Source: Streptomyces sp. A2-16
GTDB taxonomy: Bacteria; Actinomycetota; Actinomycetes; Streptomycetales; Streptomycetaceae
DNA length: 64,000 nt
Direction of reading: 5' to 3'
Assembly (NCBI RefSeq): GCF_018128905.1
Contig: NZ_CP063808.1
Span: 8,990,001-9,054,000 of the forward strand
Below the pieces are notes generated by a model, which ran no database searches, was not told the DNA's origin, and saw only the letters and a list, made by a program, of their open reading frames with translations. Positions 29,839-38,384 of the stretch are shown piece after piece; position 1 is the first letter of the stretch; each line of letters starts with the position of its first letter. The position numbers and the translations under genes were made by a program.

Positions 29839-30687
29839 TCAGGAAGAGGTGTTCTTCGCGGCCACGACCGCATCGAAAACGACCCTCTTGGGCACTCCCA
29901 CCTCGACGGCGACCGCCGCGATCGCCTCCTTGCGCCGCTCCCCCGCCTCCTCGCGCACCCGCACTCTGCGCACCAGCTCCGCGTCGTCGACCTCCTCGGC
30001 GCCCTTCTCTGGCGCCCCCTCGACGACGACGGTGATCTCCCCCCGGACCCCCTCGGCGGCCCACTCGGCGAGCGGACCGAGCGCCCCCCGCTTGACCTCC
30101 TCGTACGTCTTCGTCAGCTCCCGGCAGACCGCCGCCCGCCGCTCGGCCCCGAACACCTCGGCCATGGCCGCCAGCGTGTCGTCGAGCCGGTGGGGGGCCT
30201 CGAAGTACACGAGGGTGCGCCGCTCGTCGGCGACCTCCCGCAGCCGGGACAGCCGTTCACCGCTCTTGCGCGGCAGGAACCCCTCGAAGCAGAACCGGTC
30301 GACGGGCAGCCCGGACAGCGCGAGCGCAGTGAGCACCGCGGACGGCCCCGGTACGGCGGTGACGCGGACGTCCTTCTCCACGGCCGCGGCGACCAGCCGG
30401 TACCCGGGGTCGGACACCGACGGCATCCCCGCGTCGGTGACGAGCAGCACACGTGCGCCACCGAGGAGTTCCTCGACCAGTTCGGGCGTACGGGCGGCCT
30501 CGTTGCCCTCGAAGTACGACACGATCCGCCCCTTGGGCGTCACGCCGAGGCCCTGGGTCAGGCGCCGCAGCCGCCGGGTGTCCTCGGCCGCGACCACGTC
30601 GGCCCCGGCCAGTTCCTCCGCGAGCCGGGGAGGAGCGTCCGCGATGTCGCCGATGGGGGTGCCCGCCAAGACAAGGGTTCCAGTCAC
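29839..30687 (-). CDS. rsmI: 16S rRNA (cytidine1402-2'-O)-methyltransferase
   Basis: 282 residues of the tetrapyrrole-methylase fold: GTLVLAGTPIGDIADAPPRLAEEL at the N-terminus, AAEDTRRLRRL, the SAM motif LLVTDAGMPSVSDPGYRLV and AVPGPSAVLTAL, plus the RsmI segment FCFEGFLPRKSGER. It acts on C1402 in the ribosomal decoding centre. GTG 30687 has GGGAGGATGGGG upstream. Divergent from pmt with only 85 bp between starts. Confidence 0.95.
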   Translation of the reverse strand: MTGTLVLAGTPIGDIADAPPRLAEELAGADVVAAEDTRRLRRLTQGLGVTPKGRIVSYFEGNEAARTPELVEELLGGARVLLVTDAGMPSVSDPGYRLVAAAVEKDVRVTAVPGPSAVLTALALSGLPVDRFCFEGFLPRKSGERLSRLREVADERRTLVYFEAPHRLDDTLAAMAEVFGAERRAAVCRELTKTYEEVKRGALGPLAEWAAEGVRGEITVVVEGAPEKGAEEVDDAELVRRVRVREEAGERRKEAIAAVAVEVGVPKRVVFDAVVAAKNTSS

Positions 30688-30760
30688 GTCCCCATCCTCC
30701 CAGGGGCGCCCCGAACCGGACGCATCCGCCCATGCACGGGACTCACACAGCACGGTTCCC

Positions 30761-30773
30761 TACGATGGCGCGG
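30761..30773 (+). promoter_or_regulatory. Probable -10 element and leaderless start of pmt
   Basis: TACGAT (30761-30766) is followed 6 nt later by the GTG start at 30773, and no ribosome site precedes it. This spacing fits transcription starting at the first base of the start codon. The -35 is weak. Confidence 0.4.
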
Positions 30774-32512
30774 TGACCAGTACCACGTCCTCCACGGACA
30801 CCCGGCAGGACCAGGCCCCCCAGGACCGGCGGCCGTCGTGGCAGCAGAGGCTCCGCCGATTCGGCTACACGGCCGAGACCGGAACCGATGTGCGTGACCG
30901 CCTGGTGCCGCCCTACGTCGTGCCGAGCCCACGGATGTGGCAGGTCCTGGGCGTGCCCCGGGTGCTCGCCGAGCGGATCACGCGCTGGTCGGGCTGGCTC
31001 GGGCCGCTGCTGGTGACGCTGGTGGCGGGGCTGATGCGGTTCTGGAACCTGGGCAGCCCGAAGAAGGTGATATTCGACGAGACGTACTACGCGAAGGACG
31101 CGTGGGCGCTCGTGCACCGGGGCTTCGAGCTCAGCTGGGGCAAGAACGTCGACAGCCAGATCCTGTCCTCGAACGGGCACGTCCCGCTGCCGACGGACGC
31201 CGCCTATGTCGTGCATCCGCCGGTCGGCAAGTACGTCATCGGGCTCGGCGAGCTGATGTTCGGGTTCGACCCGTTCGGCTGGCGGTTCATGACGGCGCTG
31301 CTGGGGACGCTGTCGGTGCTGATCGTGTGCCGGGTGGGCCGCCGGATCTTCCGCTCCACCTTCCTGGGCTGTCTGGCGGGCGCGCTGATGACCGTGGACG
31401 GCCTGGCCTTCGTGATGGCGCGGACCGCGCTGCTCGACGGCGTGCTGATGTTCTTCGTGCTGTCCGCGTTCGCGTGCCTGGTCATCGACCGTGACAGGGC
31501 CCGGGAGAAGCTCGCGGCAGCGCTGCCGGCCGACTCCCACGGCCTCGTGCGCCCCGAGGCGCACATCGCGGACACCCTGCGCCTGGGGTGGCGCCCCTAC
31601 CGCTGGCTGGCCGGTCTGCTCCTGGGCCTGGCCATCGGCACCAAGTGGAACGGCCTGTTCTTCCTCGTCGCGTTCGGCATCATGACGGTCCTGTGGGACG
31701 TCGGCTCGCGCCGGGTCGCGGGCGCGCGGCACCCCTACGAGGCGGTCCTCAAGCACGACCTCGGCATCGCGTTCCTCGCCATGGTCCCGGTCGCGGTCGT
31801 CACCTACTTCACCTCGTGGATCGGCTGGATCCTCTCGCCCGCTGACGGCACCGGCGGCTACTACCGCAACTGGGCCGCGACCGACGGCAAGGGCGGCAGC
31901 TGGACCTTCCTGCCCGACTGGTGGCGCAGCCTGATCCACTACGAGCACGAGGTCTACAAGTTCAACGTCGGCCTGTCCTCGCCGCACACGTACATGTCCA
32001 ACCCGTGGAGCTGGATCGTCGACGGCCGCCCGGTCTCGTACTTCTACGAGTCCCCCTCGCCCGGCACCGACGGCTGCCCGGTGAACGCGGGCGAGAAGTG
32101 CGCGCGCGAGGTGCTGGCGATCGGCACGCCCCTTCTGTGGTGGGCCGCCTGCTTCGCGATCCTCTACGTCCTGTGGCGCTGGTTCTTCCGCCGCGACTGG
32201 CGGGCGGGTGCCATCGCCTGCGGCATCGCGGCGGGCTACCTGCCCTGGTTCAACTACCAGGAACGCACGATCTTCTTCTTCTACACGATCGTCTTCCTCC
32301 CCTTCCTCTGCCTGGCCGTCGCCATGCTCATCGGCGCCCTCCTCGGCCCCCCGCGCGCCTCCGAGACCCGCCGGGTGGCGGGCGCCACGGCAGCGGGCGT
32401 CCTGGTCCTCCTGATCGCCTGGAACTTCATCTACTTCTGGCCCCTGTACACCGGGACCACCATCCCGATCGACGACTGGCGGTCGCGGATGTGGCTGGAC
32501 ACCTGGGTCTAG
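30773..32512 (+). CDS. pmt: Protein O-mannosyltransferase (Pmt)
   Basis: 579 residues with about 11 transmembrane segments. GT-C fold glycosyltransferase using polyprenyl-phosphate-mannose to mannosylate exported proteins. The catalytic first-loop motif is present (VIFDETYYAKDAW, Asp-Glu), and typical PMT segments include KWNGLFF and the HPPVGKY loop. In S. coelicolor Pmt is needed for glycoprotein synthesis, phage phiC31 adsorption and beta-lactam/vancomycin resistance. The plus-strand frame is open far upstream but the GTG at 30773 fits the family N-terminus. Penicillin-binding proteins follow on the same strand. Confidence 0.94.
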   Translation: MTSTTSSTDTRQDQAPQDRRPSWQQRLRRFGYTAETGTDVRDRLVPPYVVPSPRMWQVLGVPRVLAERITRWSGWLGPLLVTLVAGLMRFWNLGSPKKVIFDETYYAKDAWALVHRGFELSWGKNVDSQILSSNGHVPLPTDAAYVVHPPVGKYVIGLGELMFGFDPFGWRFMTALLGTLSVLIVCRVGRRIFRSTFLGCLAGALMTVDGLAFVMARTALLDGVLMFFVLSAFACLVIDRDRAREKLAAALPADSHGLVRPEAHIADTLRLGWRPYRWLAGLLLGLAIGTKWNGLFFLVAFGIMTVLWDVGSRRVAGARHPYEAVLKHDLGIAFLAMVPVAVVTYFTSWIGWILSPADGTGGYYRNWAATDGKGGSWTFLPDWWRSLIHYEHEVYKFNVGLSSPHTYMSNPWSWIVDGRPVSYFYESPSPGTDGCPVNAGEKCAREVLAIGTPLLWWAACFAILYVLWRWFFRRDWRAGAIACGIAAGYLPWFNYQERTIFFFYTIVFLPFLCLAVAMLIGALLGPPRASETRRVAGATAAGVLVLLIAWNFIYFWPLYTGTTIPIDDWRSRMWLDTWV

Positions 32513-32636
32513 CGGGCTGGAGTTCACCTATGTGATTGAGCACCCGCCCCGAGGAATCAGAAAACTCTTACCCCGCTTGCCACACCTCCCGCTTAGAGTT
32601 CCCACAACAACGGGGAATCGGGGAGGGGGCCAGATC

Positions 32637-34259
32637 ATGGCCAAGGGGGTGAAGGTCGCTGTCGTCAGCGCGGTGTTCGCCGTGATGGTCGGCGGGGCCG
32701 GATACGGGGCGTACAACTTCGTGTCGGCGATGAGCGACGACGGCAGCGGTGGGGTCGGGGACGCCAAGCGGAGCGGGCCGCCCAGTGCCGACGAGGTCAA
32801 GGAGACCTCCGAGAAGTTCTTCGCGGCCTGGGAGAAGGGCGACGCGGCGATCGCGGCCGCCCTCACCAACAACAGCACGACGGCCGAGGTCCTGCTGACG
32901 GACTACAAGGCGGACGCGCACATCGGTGACGTGAGGATCACGCCCGGCAAGGCGACCGGCACGACCGTGCCGTACAGCGTGCAGGCGACCGTCTCCTACG
33001 GCGGGAAGTCGAAGCCGCTGGCGTACCGGAGCAAGCTGACCGTCGTGCGCGGGGTGACCACCGGGAAGGCGCTCGTCGACTGGCAGCCCTCCCTGGTCTA
33101 CCCGAAGCTCCAGCGGGACGACCGGCTCGTCACCGGCGAGTCCGCGAACCCGGCCATCGAGGCGGTGGACCGCGGCGGCAAGGTGCTCACCAAGGAGAAG
33201 TACCCGTCGCTGGGCCCGGTCCTGGACGCCCTGCGCGAGAAGTACGGCAGCGAGGCGGGCGGCACCCCCGGTGTCGAACTGGTCGTCAAGCACCCCGACC
33301 AGAGCCCCGACACCTCCCTGCTGACCCTCGCCGAGGGCAAGCCGGGCAAGCTGGAGACCACGATCAGCGCGACCGCGCAGGCGGCCGCCGAGAAGGCCGT
33401 GAAGCTGTACAAGCAGTCCTCGGTCGTGGCCGTCAAGCCCAGCACCGGCGAGGTGCTGGCCGTGGCCAACAACCGTACGGACTCCTTCAACGCGGCCTTC
33501 GAGGGCACCAAGGCCCCCGGCTCCACGATGAAGATCATCACCGCCGCGATGCTCATCGACAACGGCGTGACCTCGATGAACGGCCCGGCGCCCTGCCCGC
33601 CCGACGCCGTGTGGCAGGGGCAGACCTTCAAGAACCTCACCGGCATGGAGCCCAACGAGAACGCCACGCTCGCCAACAGCTTCATGCGGTCCTGCAACAC
33701 CGCCTTCATCAAGCTGATCGACGAGAAGCCGCTCACCGACGAGTCGCTGACCCTGGAGGCCCAGAACCGCTTCGGGATCGGCGAGGACTGGAAGACCGGC
33801 ATCGTCTCCTTCGACGGCAAGGTCCCCGCGGTCAGCGGTCCGGACCGGGCGGCGAACGCGATCGGCCAGGGCCAGGTCCAGATGAACCCGCTGAACATGG
33901 CCTCGGTGACGGCCACCGCCATCACCGGCACCTTCCGCCAGCCCTACCTCGTCTCGCCGAAGCTCGACGACCGCGAACTGGCCACCGCCAAGGGACTGCC
34001 GTACAACACGGCCTCCCAGCTGAGGCAGATGATGCGGCTGACCGCGACGCAGGGCACCGGGGCCAAGGCGATGGCCGGCCTCGGCGGGGACATCGGCGCG
34101 AAGACCGGTTCCGCGGAGGTCGACGGACAGCAGGTGTCCAACAGCTGGTTCACCGGTTTCCGCAACGACGTGTCGGCGGCGGCCATGACCGAGGAGGGCG
34201 GCCACGGCGGCGACGCGGCGGGCCCGATTGTCGCAGCTGTGCTACGAGCCGCAGGCTGA
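32637..34259 (+). CDS. Penicillin-binding protein (transpeptidase) 1 of a tandem pair
   Basis: 540 residues. One N-terminal transmembrane anchor (about 5-30), an NTF2-like MecA-N domain (about 50-170), a dimerisation region, then a transpeptidase domain. Active-site motifs are APGSTMK (Ser-x-x-Lys), SCNTAF (SxN) and GAKTGSAEVDG (KTG). This is a class B PBP that cross-links peptidoglycan. ATG 32637 is preceded by GGGGAGGGGG. About 40-50% similar by eye to the next gene. MecA-N domains occur in low-affinity, beta-lactam-tolerant PBPs, but affinity cannot be read from sequence. Confidence 0.94.
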   Translation: MAKGVKVAVVSAVFAVMVGGAGYGAYNFVSAMSDDGSGGVGDAKRSGPPSADEVKETSEKFFAAWEKGDAAIAAALTNNSTTAEVLLTDYKADAHIGDVRITPGKATGTTVPYSVQATVSYGGKSKPLAYRSKLTVVRGVTTGKALVDWQPSLVYPKLQRDDRLVTGESANPAIEAVDRGGKVLTKEKYPSLGPVLDALREKYGSEAGGTPGVELVVKHPDQSPDTSLLTLAEGKPGKLETTISATAQAAAEKAVKLYKQSSVVAVKPSTGEVLAVANNRTDSFNAAFEGTKAPGSTMKIITAAMLIDNGVTSMNGPAPCPPDAVWQGQTFKNLTGMEPNENATLANSFMRSCNTAFIKLIDEKPLTDESLTLEAQNRFGIGEDWKTGIVSFDGKVPAVSGPDRAANAIGQGQVQMNPLNMASVTATAITGTFRQPYLVSPKLDDRELATAKGLPYNTASQLRQMMRLTATQGTGAKAMAGLGGDIGAKTGSAEVDGQQVSNSWFTGFRNDVSAAAMTEEGGHGGDAAGPIVAAVLRAAG

Positions 34260-34355
34260 CGTCACCCGCGCAGGGCAGGGACTCTAGTCTGTTGCCGTCG
34301 TTGGGATGGATGAGGGCAACGGGGACCCTGGGAACTGGCGGAGGAATCGGAAGCC

Positions 34356-36041
34356 GTGGGTAGCAGAAGGCGCGTCGCCGAGCGACGGAAGACCAAGCCC
34401 GCCGTGGTCGGCGGGATGATCGCCGTCGTCGTCGGCGGCGCCGGCCTCGGCGTCTACGCGCTGTACGGCGCCGGAGCGGCGGCCGACGACCGGACGCAGA
34501 ACACGTCCGCGGCCGCCGACCACAAGCCGAAGGTCAAGACCGGACCGCTCTCGGCGGCCGAGGTCACCACCACCGCGACCACCTTCCTGACCTCCTGGCA
34601 GCAGGGCAGGGTGAGCACGGCCGCCGCCGCGACCAGCGACGCCAAGGCGGCGACCGCCCTCCTCACCGGCTACACCAAGGACGCCCACCTCACCGGCGTC
34701 ACCCTCACCCCGGGCACCCCCACCGGCGACAAGGTGCCCTTCTCCGTCAAGGCGACGGTGACGTACAAGGGCCTCAGCAAGCCGCTGGCGTACGGGAGTT
34801 CGCTGACCGTCGTCCGCAACACCACCACCGGCAAGCCCCAGGTCGACTGGACCGCCTCGGTCGTCCACCCCGACCTCAAGGACGGCGACACCCTGGTCAC
34901 CGGCGAGTCCGGGACCCCGCCCATCAAGGCGGTCGACCGGGACGGCGGCGAGATCACCGAGGCCAAGTACCCGTCGCTGGGCACCGTGCTGGACGGGCTG
35001 CGCGACAAGTACGGCAAGAAGGCCGGCGGCAAGGCGGGCATCGAGCTGCGGGTGATCCGCGCCAAGGACGCCGACTCCTCCGAGCCCAAGGACTCCGACA
35101 AGACCCTGGTGGAGCTCAGCAAGGGCACCCCGGGCACCGTGCGGACGACCCTCAGCCCCACGCTCCAGGCGGCGGCCGAGGCCCAGGTGGAGAAGCAGGC
35201 GCGGTCCTCCGTCGTCGTCCTGCGCCCCTCGACCGGCGAGATCCTCGCGGTGGCGAACGCGGGCCACGGCTTCAACACCGCCTTCCAGGGCTCCCTCGCC
35301 CCGGGCTCCACGATGAAGGTCGTCACCTCCTCGCTGCTGATCGAGAAGGGCCTCGCGTCTGCGGACAAGACGCACCCCTGCCCGAAGTACTTCACGTACG
35401 GCGGCTGGAAGTTCCAGAACGACGACAAGTTCGAGATCAAGGGCGGCACCTTCAAGGCGAGCTTCGCCCGCTCCTGCAACACCGCCTTCATCAGCCAGGC
35501 GGGCAAGCTGGACAACGACAGCCTGACCAAGCAGGCCCAGCAGGTCTTCGGTCTGTCCATGAACAACTGGGCGATCGGCGTCCCGTCCTTCGACGGCGCG
35601 GTGCCGGTGCAGAGCGCGGCCCAGAAGGCGGCCTCGCTGATCGGTCAGGGCGGGGTCCGGATGAATCCGCTGAACATGGCGTCGGTCTCCGCCACCGTCG
35701 AGTCCGGCACCTTCAAGCAGCCCTACCTGGTGTCCCCCTCGGTCGATCACCGCACCCTGGCCACCGCCTCGCGCTCGCTGTCCTCGGGCACTCTGTCGCA
35801 GCTGCGTGAGCTGATGGCGTACACGGCGGGCTACGGCACGGCGGCCGAGGCGATGTCCGGGGTCACCGGCAACGTCGGCGCGAAGACCGGTTCCGCGGAG
35901 GTCGACGGCCAGAAGAAGCCGAACGGCTGGTTCACCGCGTACCGGGGCGACCTCGCGGCCGCGGGCGTCGTCCAGGCGGGCGGCCACGGCGGCGACACCG
36001 CGGGCCCGATCGTGGCGGCCCTGCTGAAGATGGGCGGCTAG
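34356..36041 (+). CDS. Penicillin-binding protein (transpeptidase) 2 of a tandem pair
   Basis: 561 residues, same architecture as its neighbour: basic start MGSRRRVAERRKTK, transmembrane anchor (about 17-40), NTF2-like domain, and transpeptidase domain with APGSTMK, SCNTAF and GAKTGSAEVDG. GTG 34356 with GGAGGAATC upstream. Separated by 96 bp from PBP 1, clearly a tandem duplication that then diverged, mainly in the linker (the insert AKDADSSEPKDSDKT is unique here). Convergent with ssgE after 23 bp. Confidence 0.94.
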   Translation: MGSRRRVAERRKTKPAVVGGMIAVVVGGAGLGVYALYGAGAAADDRTQNTSAAADHKPKVKTGPLSAAEVTTTATTFLTSWQQGRVSTAAAATSDAKAATALLTGYTKDAHLTGVTLTPGTPTGDKVPFSVKATVTYKGLSKPLAYGSSLTVVRNTTTGKPQVDWTASVVHPDLKDGDTLVTGESGTPPIKAVDRDGGEITEAKYPSLGTVLDGLRDKYGKKAGGKAGIELRVIRAKDADSSEPKDSDKTLVELSKGTPGTVRTTLSPTLQAAAEAQVEKQARSSVVVLRPSTGEILAVANAGHGFNTAFQGSLAPGSTMKVVTSSLLIEKGLASADKTHPCPKYFTYGGWKFQNDDKFEIKGGTFKASFARSCNTAFISQAGKLDNDSLTKQAQQVFGLSMNNWAIGVPSFDGAVPVQSAAQKAASLIGQGGVRMNPLNMASVSATVESGTFKQPYLVSPSVDHRTLATASRSLSSGTLSQLRELMAYTAGYGTAAEAMSGVTGNVGAKTGSAEVDGQKKPNGWFTAYRGDLAAAGVVQAGGHGGDTAGPIVAALLKMGG

Positions 36042-36064
36042 CCTCTCCGGCCGGCCCTCCCCCG

Positions 36065-36412
36065 CTAGCCGCGCACCGCGGCGGTGGCCGTGTAGGTGCG
36101 CCGCAGGAACCTGAGCAGTGCCTTCTGCTCGAACTGCACCACCGACACCCCTTGCGGCGAGTGGAACTCCACCACGGCCTGCACCCGCCCGCACGGCCAC
36201 ACCCGTACCTCACCGGTGCCGACCGGGGCCCTGAGCCCCTGCTCGAGCAGTGCCCGGGAGAAGGTCCACTCGTGGGTGCCCGGCAGTCCGACCCGTACCG
36301 AGCGCGGGTCGATGTCCGGGTCGTAGCGCAGGACCACCGGGATCGCCTCGTCCTCCGCGATGTCCGCGTCCGAAACGATGTGGGCTCGTGCGTACTGTTC
36401 GACTACAGACAT
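36065..36412 (-). CDS. ssgE: SsgA-like sporulation protein (SsgE)
   Basis: 115 residues in the SALP family, which is restricted to morphologically complex actinomycetes. Family features: VVLRYDPDIDPRSVRVGL, WTFSRALLEQGLRAPVGTGEVRVWP and a C-terminal ALLRFLRRTY. SALPs steer septum placement and spore-wall synthesis; SsgE is linked to spore maturation and separation. Start ATG 36412 has GAGGG at 9 nt. Its position between two PBPs and a cobalt/nickel transporter matches my memory of S. coelicolor ssgE. A longer N-terminus is open but lacks a ribosome site. Confidence 0.85.
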   Translation of the reverse strand: MSVVEQYARAHIVSDADIAEDEAIPVVLRYDPDIDPRSVRVGLPGTHEWTFSRALLEQGLRAPVGTGEVRVWPCGRVQAVVEFHSPQGVSVVQFEQKALLRFLRRTYTATAAVRG

Positions 36413-36543
36413 CGTGACGGCCCTCTCACGCTGCGTAACCTGTGCGGAAGCTGTGCGTCCATTCCCTACCCAGCGTCGCACATTTCGTGCGTTCCGCTCC
36501 CCGGGCCGAAAGCTTGTCACTTGCTGTTCGTGGCGCAGCTCTC

Positions 36544-36580
36544 TTGCAAAGAGTTCGCAACAAGCCACTATCATCGAACG
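36544..36580 (+). promoter_or_regulatory. Predicted Nur box and leaderless promoter of the cbiMNQO operon
   Basis: TTGCAA-AGAGT-TCGCAA (36544-36560) matches the Nur consensus tTGCaa-N5-ttGCAA at 11 of 12 specified bases. Its left half doubles as a -35 (TTGCAA), with -10 TATCAT at 36569-36574 (19-nt spacer). The GTG start at 36581 lies 7 nt after the -10, so the mRNA should be leaderless. Nickel-bound Nur would block the polymerase. Confidence 0.65.
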
Positions 36581-37621
36581 GTGCATGTGCCTGACGGATT
36601 CATAGACGCCCCCCTCTCGGCAGCGACCGGAGCGGTCGCCGCGGCCGCCGTCGCGGTGAGCCTGCGCGGCGCCCGCCGTGAGCTGGACGAACGCACCGCG
36701 CCGCTGGCCGGCCTCGTCGCGGCGTTCATCTTCGCCGTGCAGATGCTCAACTTCCCCGTCGCCGCGGGCACCAGCGGACACCTGCTCGGCGGGGCGCTGG
36801 CCGCGATCCTCGTGGGCCCGTACACGGGTGTCCTGTGCGTCTCGGTCGTCCTTCTCATGCAGGGCATCCTCTTCGCGGACGGCGGCCTGACCGCGCTCGG
36901 CGTGAACATCACCGACATGGCCGTGGTGACGACGGTCGTGGCGTACGCCGTCTTCCGCGGGCTGGTGAAGGTGCTCCCGCGCAGGCGCGGTTCGATCACC
37001 GCGGCCTCCTTCGTGGCCGCCGTGCTCTCCGTGCCCGCCGCGGCCGTCGCGTTCACCCTGATCTACGCGGTCGGCGGCACCACCGACGTCTCCATCGAGA
37101 AGGTGGCCACCGCCATGGTCGGCGTCCACGTCCTGATCGGCATCGGCGAGGCGGTCATCACCGCGCTGACCGTCGGTGCCGTCGTCGCCGTACGCCCCGA
37201 CCTGGTGTACGGCGCGCGGGGCCTCCGGCAGAAGCTCAAGCTGCGGGTCGGCGGCGAACTGGTCGACGTGCCGGACACCGCGCCCGTCGCCGCCCGCTCC
37301 CACCGCAAGGTCTGGATCACGGGCCTCGTCGCCTCCCTGGTGCTCGCCGGATTCGTGAGCTTCTACGCCTCCGCGAACCCCGACGGGCTGGAGAAGGTCG
37401 CCGCCGACAAGGGCATCGACGCCAAAACCGAGGAGCACGCCACGGCGGACTCGCCGCTCGCCGACTACGGCGTGAAGGACGTCGAGAACGCCCGCCTGTC
37501 CGGGGGGCTGGCGGGCGTGATCGGCGTCGGCGTGACCGTCGTCGCGGGCAGCACGGTGTTCTGGGCGGTCCGCAGGCGTCGTACGGCCGACGTCTCGCCG
37601 GCGAGCACGAGCGGCGTCTGA
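36581..37621 (+). CDS. Cobalt/nickel ECF transporter, fused CbiM-CbiN substrate-binding component
   Basis: 346 residues. The N-terminus MHVPDGFID is the CbiM/NikM signature in which the amino group and His2 coordinate the metal ion, which fixes the start at GTG 36581. Seven or so transmembrane helices follow, with VGPYTGVLCVSVVLLMQGILFADGGLTALGVNITDM typical of CbiM. The C-terminal part (after about 245) has two helices around a SANPDGLEKVA motif, the PDGLE/CbiN module, so M and N are one polypeptide. Whether Ni or Co is carried cannot be decided by motif; the Nur box favours nickel. First gene of M-Q-O. Confidence 0.93.
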   Translation: MHVPDGFIDAPLSAATGAVAAAAVAVSLRGARRELDERTAPLAGLVAAFIFAVQMLNFPVAAGTSGHLLGGALAAILVGPYTGVLCVSVVLLMQGILFADGGLTALGVNITDMAVVTTVVAYAVFRGLVKVLPRRRGSITAASFVAAVLSVPAAAVAFTLIYAVGGTTDVSIEKVATAMVGVHVLIGIGEAVITALTVGAVVAVRPDLVYGARGLRQKLKLRVGGELVDVPDTAPVAARSHRKVWITGLVASLVLAGFVSFYASANPDGLEKVAADKGIDAKTEEHATADSPLADYGVKDVENARLSGGLAGVIGVGVTVVAGSTVFWAVRRRRTADVSPASTSGV

Positions 37622-37622
37622 G

Positions 37623-38384
37623 ATGGGGGCGGGGCACGCGCACCGGCTCTACCGGCACGGGCACTCGCCCGTGCACGGCCTGCCGCCGCACACGAAACTC
37701 GCGGCGGCCTTCGCCTTCGTGGTGGTCGTCGTGTCGACCCCGCGCGAGGCGATGTGGGCGTTCGGCCTGTACGCCGTCCTGCTGGGCGTCGTCGCGTACC
37801 TCGCGCGCGTGCCCGCCGGTTTCCTGCTGAAGCGGCTGCTGATCGAGGTGCCGTTCGTGGCGTTCGCGGTGCTCATGCCGTTCGTCGCGGAGGGCGAGCG
37901 GGTCGAGGTGCTCGGGATGTCCCTGAGCGTGAGCGGGCTGTGGGGGGCGTGGAACGTGCTCGCCAAGGGCACGCTGGGCGTCGCCGCGTCGGTGCTGCTG
38001 GCGTCCACCACCGAACTGCGCTCCGTGCTGCTCGGACTGCAACGGCTCCGGCTGCCGCCGCTCCTCGTCCAGATCGCGTCCTTCATGATCCGCTACGGCG
38101 ACGTCATCACCGACGAGATGCGGCGGATGCGGATCGCGCGGGAGTCGCGGGGGTTCGAGGCGAGCGGCGTCAGGCACTGGGGCGTCCTCGCGAAGTCGGC
38201 CGGCGCGCTGTTCATCCGCTCCTACGAGCGCGGCGAGCGGGTGCATCTGGCCATGGTGAGCCGCGGTTACGCCGGTTCGATGCCCGTCATCGACGAGGTG
38301 ACCGCGTCCCGGGCGCAGTGGTCGTACGCCCTCGCGCTCCCCGTCGCCGCCCTTGTCGTCTGTGTGTTGGGATGGGCCCTGTGA
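37623..38384 (+). CDS. cbiQ: ECF transporter transmembrane component CbiQ
   Basis: 253 residues, about five transmembrane segments. The coupling motif region MRRMRIARESRGFE and a second RGERVHLAMVSRGYAG carry the Ala-Arg-Gly-type signatures that contact the ATPases. It starts 1 nt after the cbiMN stop and overlaps cbiO (GTGA). T-component of a group I ECF transporter. Confidence 0.94.
   Translation: MGAGHAHRLYRHGHSPVHGLPPHTKLAAAFAFVVVVVSTPREAMWAFGLYAVLLGVVAYLARVPAGFLLKRLLIEVPFVAFAVLMPFVAEGERVEVLGMSLSVSGLWGAWNVLAKGTLGVAASVLLASTTELRSVLLGLQRLRLPPLLVQIASFMIRYGDVITDEMRRMRIARESRGFEASGVRHWGVLAKSAGALFIRSYERGERVHLAMVSRGYAGSMPVIDEVTASRAQWSYALALPVAALVVCVLGWAL

Noticed and set aside
29549..30772. N-terminal extension of pmt by about 400 codons
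   Set aside because: The extension runs antisense through rsmI and is Ser/Arg/Thr-rich. Pmt homologues begin near the GTG at 30773.
34284..36200. A 638-codon open frame on the minus strand
   Set aside because: Antisense to the second PBP; no domain or start signal.
36413..36580. Cobalamin riboswitch before the cbi genes
   Set aside because: The likely transcription start coincides with the GTG, leaving no leader, and the B12-box sequence is not present.
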